Source: Telluribacter sp035998675 (GTDB lineage Bacteria > Bacteroidota > Bacteroidia > Cytophagales > Spirosomataceae). From it: DNA of 64,000 nt. The stretch spans positions 1 to 64,000 of the forward strand of contig NZ_DASYHI010000022.1 of NCBI RefSeq assembly GCF_035998675.1. Direction: 5' to 3'. This document shows positions 60,513-64,000 of the stretch, piece after piece (the stretch's first letter is position 1; each line of letters opens with the position of its first letter). The notes below the pieces were generated by a model. The model had not been told where the DNA came from, ran no database searches, and worked only from the letters and a program-made list of their open reading frames with translations. Position numbers and translations under genes: made by a program.

Positions 60513-61058
60513 ATGAATAAAATGACCCGACCTACCGTAGTAGCTATTCCGGGAAGTACCCGGCAGAAATCGGTAAACCATAGTCTTATCAAGGCCATCA
60601 CCGAACTAACGGCCCAGCGCCTGGAAATTACGGTGTATGACGGCCTTGGACGTCTGCCACAATTTAACCCGGATGATGACCAAGAAAATGTGGCGGCCAA
60701 CGTCTCAGATTTCCGACAACTCCTCCGGGAGGCCGACGGAATCCTGATCTGTACCCCCGAATACGCCCGCGGAGTACCTGGTACGTTGAAAAACGCCATT
60801 GACTGGACCATCTCGTCGGGTGAATTCCCACACAAACCTACACTTCTCATAACAGCTTCTACGGATGGTACCTTTGGACACCGGGCACTAATGGAAACGC
60901 TGAAAGCCATTGAGGCAAAGAATATTGACAATCTGCAACTGGTCATTCAGCATGCGAAAACAAAAATCAGTAATGAGAATAGAATTACCGATGAAAGTAC
61001 CCGCCATGCCGTGGAGGAGCTATTGGATAGGTTTGTCTGGACGATACAAAATTCGTAG
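60513..61058 (+). CDS. NADPH-dependent FMN reductase family protein
   Basis: 181 residues. Flavodoxin-like fold with the FMN phosphate loop PGSTRQKSVNHSL near the N-terminus, and ICTPEYARGVPGTLKNAIDWTISSGEF with the NADPH_dep_FMN_red signature (TPEYARGVPGTLKNAIDW). ITASTDGTFGHRALMETLK follows. It reduces FMN or a quinone or azo compound using NADPH. A GC-rich hairpin follows it. The position between the M28 gene and the decayed M28 remnant suggests it was inserted, or was carried with a duplication. Confidence 0.93.
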   Translation: MNKMTRPTVVAIPGSTRQKSVNHSLIKAITELTAQRLEITVYDGLGRLPQFNPDDDQENVAANVSDFRQLLREADGILICTPEYARGVPGTLKNAIDWTISSGEFPHKPTLLITASTDGTFGHRALMETLKAIEAKNIDNLQLVIQHAKTKISNENRITDESTRHAVEELLDRFVWTIQNS

Positions 61059-61080
61059 TGTACGCAGGTTTCTTTCTAAC

Positions 61081-61108
61081 CCCGGCGGGAGGCGCTCCTC
61101 CCGCCGGG
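61081..61108 (+). terminator. GC-rich hairpin after the FMN reductase gene
   Basis: CCCGGCGGGAGG (61081-61092) pairs perfectly with CCTCCCGCCGGG (61097-61108) with a four-base loop. It is 23 bases after the reductase stop. No T tract follows, so termination might be weak or protein-assisted. Confidence 0.6.
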
Positions 61109-61149
61109 GCAACACGTAGTACCATCAGTGCTGCCCCGATTTGGAATGA

Positions 61150-61227
61150 AAAATCGTTCAAAAAAAATGGCCGCAATGGAAAAAGGAATCAGGTTTAATT
61201 ACAGTTCGGGATAAGCAGAAGCAATAA
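61150..61227 (+). pseudogene. Remnant of an M28 peptidase 3' end
   Basis: In one frame, 61150-61227 reads KIVQKKWPQWKKESGLITVRDKQKQ followed by TAA. The last residues of the M28 peptidase at 58750-60405 are RMAFEEKWPQWKESSEFKAIREAQK followed by a stop. KWPQWK and a matching K/R-rich ending align, and the DNA of the KWPQW block is nearly identical (AAATGGCCGCA, one difference). A TGA in frame lies just upstream at 61147-61149 and no more similarity is visible. It is therefore a short tail of a second copy. Confidence 0.7.
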
Positions 61228-61301
61228 TACCAAATTTGTCCCGACGGAAATTCACCACTAACAGGTACTTACTTTTTATTTTATCAAAATAAAAAAGCCA
61301 G

Positions 61302-61760
61302 ATGAAAACCCTCGCCCTGACCATTCTGCTTTCACTCGGCCTGCTGCCGGTCTACGCCCAATCGGATAATCCGAAGTACGATAAGGTACTGTCGGAGTCG
61401 TTGGGTGGGGATGATTATGGAATGAAGCGGTACGTACTTGTTATACTAAAGACCGGACCCAATACCTCCGAAAGCAAAGAGAGCGTGACCAGCCTCTTCC
61501 AGGGCCACATGGAAAATATAGGTAGGTTGGCCGCCCAAAAAAAGCTGGTTGTAGCCGGTCCTTTGCACAGCAATGAGAAAGCCTACCGGGGCATTTTTAT
61601 TCTGGACGTAAAGACCAAAGAAGAAGCCTCCCAACTACTGGATACCGACCCGGCAGTAAAAAGTAAACTTTTAGAGGCGGAGCTGTTCGAATGGTACGGT
61701 TCAGCCGCTTTGCCGGTATACCTGGAAAGTCACGAAAAGATTGAAAAAAAGAGGATGTAG
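61302..61760 (+). CDS. Secreted YCII-related protein
   Basis: 152 residues. A signal peptide (MKTLALTILLSLGLLPVYAQ) precedes a ferredoxin-like YCII domain: YVLVILKTGPNTSESKESVTSLFQGHMENIGRLAAQKKLVVAGPLHSNEKAYRGIFILDVKTKEEASQLLDTDPAVKSKLLEAELFEWYGSA. The H-x-x-N, AGPL and D-P motifs are those of the YciI family, usually cytoplasmic; the exported version is typical of Bacteroidota. Enzymatic function is unknown. An AT-rich inverted repeat (TTTTTATTTT/AAAATAAAAA at 61272-61297) precedes the start. Confidence 0.88.
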   Translation: MKTLALTILLSLGLLPVYAQSDNPKYDKVLSESLGGDDYGMKRYVLVILKTGPNTSESKESVTSLFQGHMENIGRLAAQKKLVVAGPLHSNEKAYRGIFILDVKTKEEASQLLDTDPAVKSKLLEAELFEWYGSAALPVYLESHEKIEKKRM

Positions 61761-61819
61761 TACCTGTCTCCTCCCCCGCCTTTCCCAAACCTTTACCTGC
61801 CAATACAGTTTCAACTGCG

Positions 61820-61858
61820 GGCAACTCCTGATCAGGCAGTACCTGGTCGGGAGTTGCC
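61820..61858. repeat. 17-base-stem hairpin before the OLD-family gene
   Basis: GGCAACTCC-T-GA-T-CAGG (61820-61836) pairs with CCTG-G-TC-G-GGAGTTGCC (61842-61858), where the two mismatches become G:U wobbles in RNA. The loop CAGTA begins the GTAC sequence. It lies about 60 bases after the YCII gene and 21 before the OLD ATG. There is no T tract, so it could be a weak terminator or a 5' element that limits OLD translation. Confidence 0.65.
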
Positions 61859-61879
61859 TAGTATCATTAAGCAGATTGT

Positions 61880-63850
61880 ATGATTGTATCGCTGTTCATC
61901 AGACATTTCAAAATTTTCAGAGGAGATAACTTTATTCCACTTTCCACCGGCAGTGGCTTTTCAAGCATAATAGGCGGCAATGGGGTTGGAAAAAGTACCA
62001 TACTTGAGGCGCTGGACATTGCCTTTGATAAAAGGTACTCCCAGGACTGGCCCATTAATAACGAAGCAAAAGCCGAAGGCTTTGATGACGTAAACTTCCC
62101 CTACATAGCACCGGTCGTTGCCATCCGAAAAGATTCACTCAGAAGAGAAACGAAAGAAGAATCAGCGCTTTATAAAAAAGCAAAAAAGCTTTCAGACTTT
62201 TTATGGAATGCAGAGGATGAGGAAGAGGAAGGCTCTTTTGGCGCGTTTAACCAGTTTAAGCAAGAACTTAAAAACAGATTCGATCAGGAGGAGTACTTCC
62301 TCATTCTCATTGGAAAGAAGTACAACAAGAATGAAATTTACTTTGGTCCCCTCCACCATAGTCTGGACTTCATAGGTGGTAAGGCAGATAAGGATTACAA
62401 AGAAGAAGCCTTACAGGACTATTTCGATGATTTCTACGACTACATAATCAGCCACTATTCGTACATCTATATACCGGTCGAAACGGACGTCAATACCTAT
62501 ACAAAGCTGGAAACCCAGGACATGCAGAAACTGATGGACCGGAACATCCAGAATGTTATTGTAAACGCCATTAAACCCAGCACTTTAAAACAGATTAATA
62601 ACGACCTGGATGAATTCATTCAGGACATTGAGAGTGTACTGGAAACGTACGAGTACAAAGGACACTATAAGAACAGCCTGACCATGCCGGACCTGGTCTC
62701 GAAGATAATCGAGGCGTACTTTTCCATAAAAGTACTCAACAAGATTACCGATGGAGGCAGCGGAAGGATACCCGTAAACGAGTTGAGTTCCGGCGAAAAG
62801 AGGAAAGCGTTGATTGATATTGCCTATTCATTTCTGGTAAAAAATACGGACCGGGACTCCAACCTGATCCTGGCTATTGATGAACCCGAAGCCTCACTGC
62901 ACATATCCAATGCCTTTGAACAGTTTGAGAAATTGATCGGGATTAGCAAGCAAAACCACCAGATCATTATAACGACGCACTGGTACGGGTACCTACCCAT
63001 TGTAACCCACGGCAGCGCGACTTCAATCAAAGAAGAACCGGATGGAAGGCTAACTACCAGTTTCTTTGATCTGTATAACTACCGGGAAGCGATTACCAAT
63101 GCACGAGCCAGGGTAAAGGGTCCACTTCCGGTTGACTACAATATCAAAAGCTACAATGATCTGGTCCAGTCCATTGTATTCACTTTGCTTCGGGATGACC
63201 CCTACCACTGGATTGTTTGCGAGGGGATCTCTGAAAAGATTTACTTTGAATACTACTTCCGGGACGAAATCAAAACCAAAAACCTCAGGATACTGCCCGT
63301 GGGTGGGTACCGGGAAGTCAAGAAGATTTATGACTACCTGAAATTTCCCATTCAGGACCCGGACTACGCCATCAAGGGCAAAGTGTACTGCCTGATTGAT
63401 ACTGATCAGGAGCGGGTAGAAGTTGAGTATGCAAAGAATAAAAAACTTTTCTTCGAGCGGCTACTAAACGTAGAAGGTTCGGGTACTGAATTAGTTGACA
63501 TCAATAGTAATCAGACCAGTCCGCCCACCGAAATTGAAGACTGTCTGGATGCGGCTATCTTTTACCAGACCCTGGCTGAATTCACAACCGAAGACGAAAC
63601 CCTGGCCACTATACTAGGCGAATACCCCCTATTGGACACTGCCCTGAACTCATTTGACTTCCTGGACCTGCGCCGCACCGACCGCCAGGCTATCAAGGAC
63701 TTCTTTGACGCCAACGCCGGCTCCAACAAGGTACACTTTGCCAAGAAATACGTGGAGATAGCTGAGCGGCCCTTTTTTTCAGCCAAACAGGAACCGGGCT
63801 GGATTACGGATATAAAAAACAAGCTTTACGGGGAGGCGGAGCAGAAATAA
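61880..63850 (+). CDS. OLD-family ATPase with Toprim nuclease domain
   Basis: 656 residues. N-terminal ABC-type ATPase: Walker A GGNGVGKST (32-40), a long inserted helical region (about 90-290), the signature LSSGEKRK (302-309), Walker B LILAIDEPEASLH (329-341) and H loop IIITTHW (His367). The C-terminal part is a Toprim nuclease: invariant Glu in VCEGISEKIYF (E448) and the DxD acids in CLIDTDQER (507-509), matching the OLD metal sites. OLD proteins cleave DNA after ATPase control and often serve in phage defence; class 2 forms pair with a GajB helicase, which is not present downstream here. It stands alone, close to a decayed gene copy, a setting often seen with laterally acquired genes. Confidence 0.9.
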   Translation: MIVSLFIRHFKIFRGDNFIPLSTGSGFSSIIGGNGVGKSTILEALDIAFDKRYSQDWPINNEAKAEGFDDVNFPYIAPVVAIRKDSLRRETKEESALYKKAKKLSDFLWNAEDEEEEGSFGAFNQFKQELKNRFDQEEYFLILIGKKYNKNEIYFGPLHHSLDFIGGKADKDYKEEALQDYFDDFYDYIISHYSYIYIPVETDVNTYTKLETQDMQKLMDRNIQNVIVNAIKPSTLKQINNDLDEFIQDIESVLETYEYKGHYKNSLTMPDLVSKIIEAYFSIKVLNKITDGGSGRIPVNELSSGEKRKALIDIAYSFLVKNTDRDSNLILAIDEPEASLHISNAFEQFEKLIGISKQNHQIIITTHWYGYLPIVTHGSATSIKEEPDGRLTTSFFDLYNYREAITNARARVKGPLPVDYNIKSYNDLVQSIVFTLLRDDPYHWIVCEGISEKIYFEYYFRDEIKTKNLRILPVGGYREVKKIYDYLKFPIQDPDYAIKGKVYCLIDTDQERVEVEYAKNKKLFFERLLNVEGSGTELVDINSNQTSPPTEIEDCLDAAIFYQTLAEFTTEDETLATILGEYPLLDTALNSFDFLDLRRTDRQAIKDFFDANAGSNKVHFAKKYVEIAERPFFSAKQEPGWITDIKNKLYGEAEQK

Positions 63851-63930
63851 CTACCGGAAGTATACACAGTGCTACCTTAGATTTGGCAGCAAAGACTTTG
63901 ATTCCATCAAAAACAACTGACCAATAAAAC

Positions 63931-63965
63931 AATAAAGAGCCGTCCCGATGGGGCGGTTCTTTATT
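63931..63965. terminator. Bidirectional terminator after the OLD gene
   Basis: AATAAAGAGCCG (63931-63942) pairs with CGGTTCTTTATT (63954-63965) with G:U pairs in the middle and T-rich flanks. It lies 80 bases after the OLD stop and overlaps the end of a possible minus-strand gene. Confidence 0.8.
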
Positions 63966-64000
63966 TATTCACCCCGGGGTTCTACCAGTACTACCTCTTC
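63965..64000 (-). CDS. Possible C-terminal end of a minus-strand gene
   Basis: On the minus strand the last 36 bases read EEVVLVEPRGE then TAA at 63965-63967, in one open frame to the window edge. The other two frames are less clean. The terminator overlapping the stop is consistent with a gene end. Only 11 residues are visible, so no identity can be given. Confidence 0.35.
   Translation of the reverse strand, partial: EEVVLVEPRGE

Noticed and set aside
1..64000. CRISPR array, tRNA or rRNA genes
   Set aside because: No regularly spaced direct repeats were noticed in any gap and no tRNA-like cloverleaf with the GGTTC-type T arm was seen.

Overview
The window is chromosomal DNA of an aerobic Bacteroidota bacterium, most likely order Cytophagales. 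The support is: Bacteroidota-type promoters (TAnnTTTG at -7), scarce Shine-Dalgarno sequences, two proteins with type IX secretion (T9SS) sorting tails, a Bacteroidota-style Nudix-fold regulator, DUF3667, DUF4230 and DUF1684 proteins, and the neighbourhood pheT - coiled coil - zapA - rny. GC content is moderate. The palindrome GTAC, mostly as RGTACY, is strikingly frequent in genes, gaps and hairpin loops. It is the most pervasive unexplained signal here.

Layout. 1-120 is the 3' end of an IS5-family transposase. 246-8618 is a regulatory block: on the minus strand rpoN (sigma-54), an NtrC-type activator, a PAS histidine kinase and a REC-PAS-kinase hybrid; divergently, a CHASE3 kinase with its single-domain receiver. 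8620-13960 holds small stress-type proteins (Phage_holin_3_6-like, YtxH, Sll1863-like lipoprotein, two tandem PA2169-type four-helix proteins), an AI-2E-family permease and another receiver. 14162-16676 pairs a CtlX-type citrulline hydrolase with an arginine deiminase homologue. 17084-21783 is a SUF iron-sulfur operon (sufC, D, S, E, T and a bacilliredoxin) with no sufB in the window. 21897-26557 carries a VWA protein, a DUF2254 membrane protein, a Kbp/YgaU-type BON-LysM protein, a small membrane protein and a regulator with a degenerate Nudix box.

26891-36257 holds an ECF sigma factor with a structured leader, glpD, methylmalonyl-CoA mutase (mutB, mutA), dnaA, a FemAB-like acyltransferase and a DUF3108 protein. 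36275-49135 holds a DUF2265 aminopeptidase, a fatty-acid desaturase, recA with a possible attenuator leader, DUF3667, a ChlI-like AAA+ protein (the probable partner of the VWA protein), a short-chain dehydrogenase, rny, zapA, a coiled-coil protein, pheT and DUF1684. 49260-58363 holds ribE, a PASTA protein, a T9SS cargo protein, a rhodanese, miaA, DUF4230 and a large secreted ExeM-like nuclease.

58750-64000 holds an M28 peptidase lipoprotein, an FMN reductase, a decayed copy of the M28 3' end, a YCII-like secreted protein and a stand-alone OLD-family ATPase/Toprim nuclease, the best anti-phage candidate. No CRISPR array, tRNA or rRNA gene was seen. Most gene pairs are separated by clear hairpin terminators, which gives good confidence in the operon limits.
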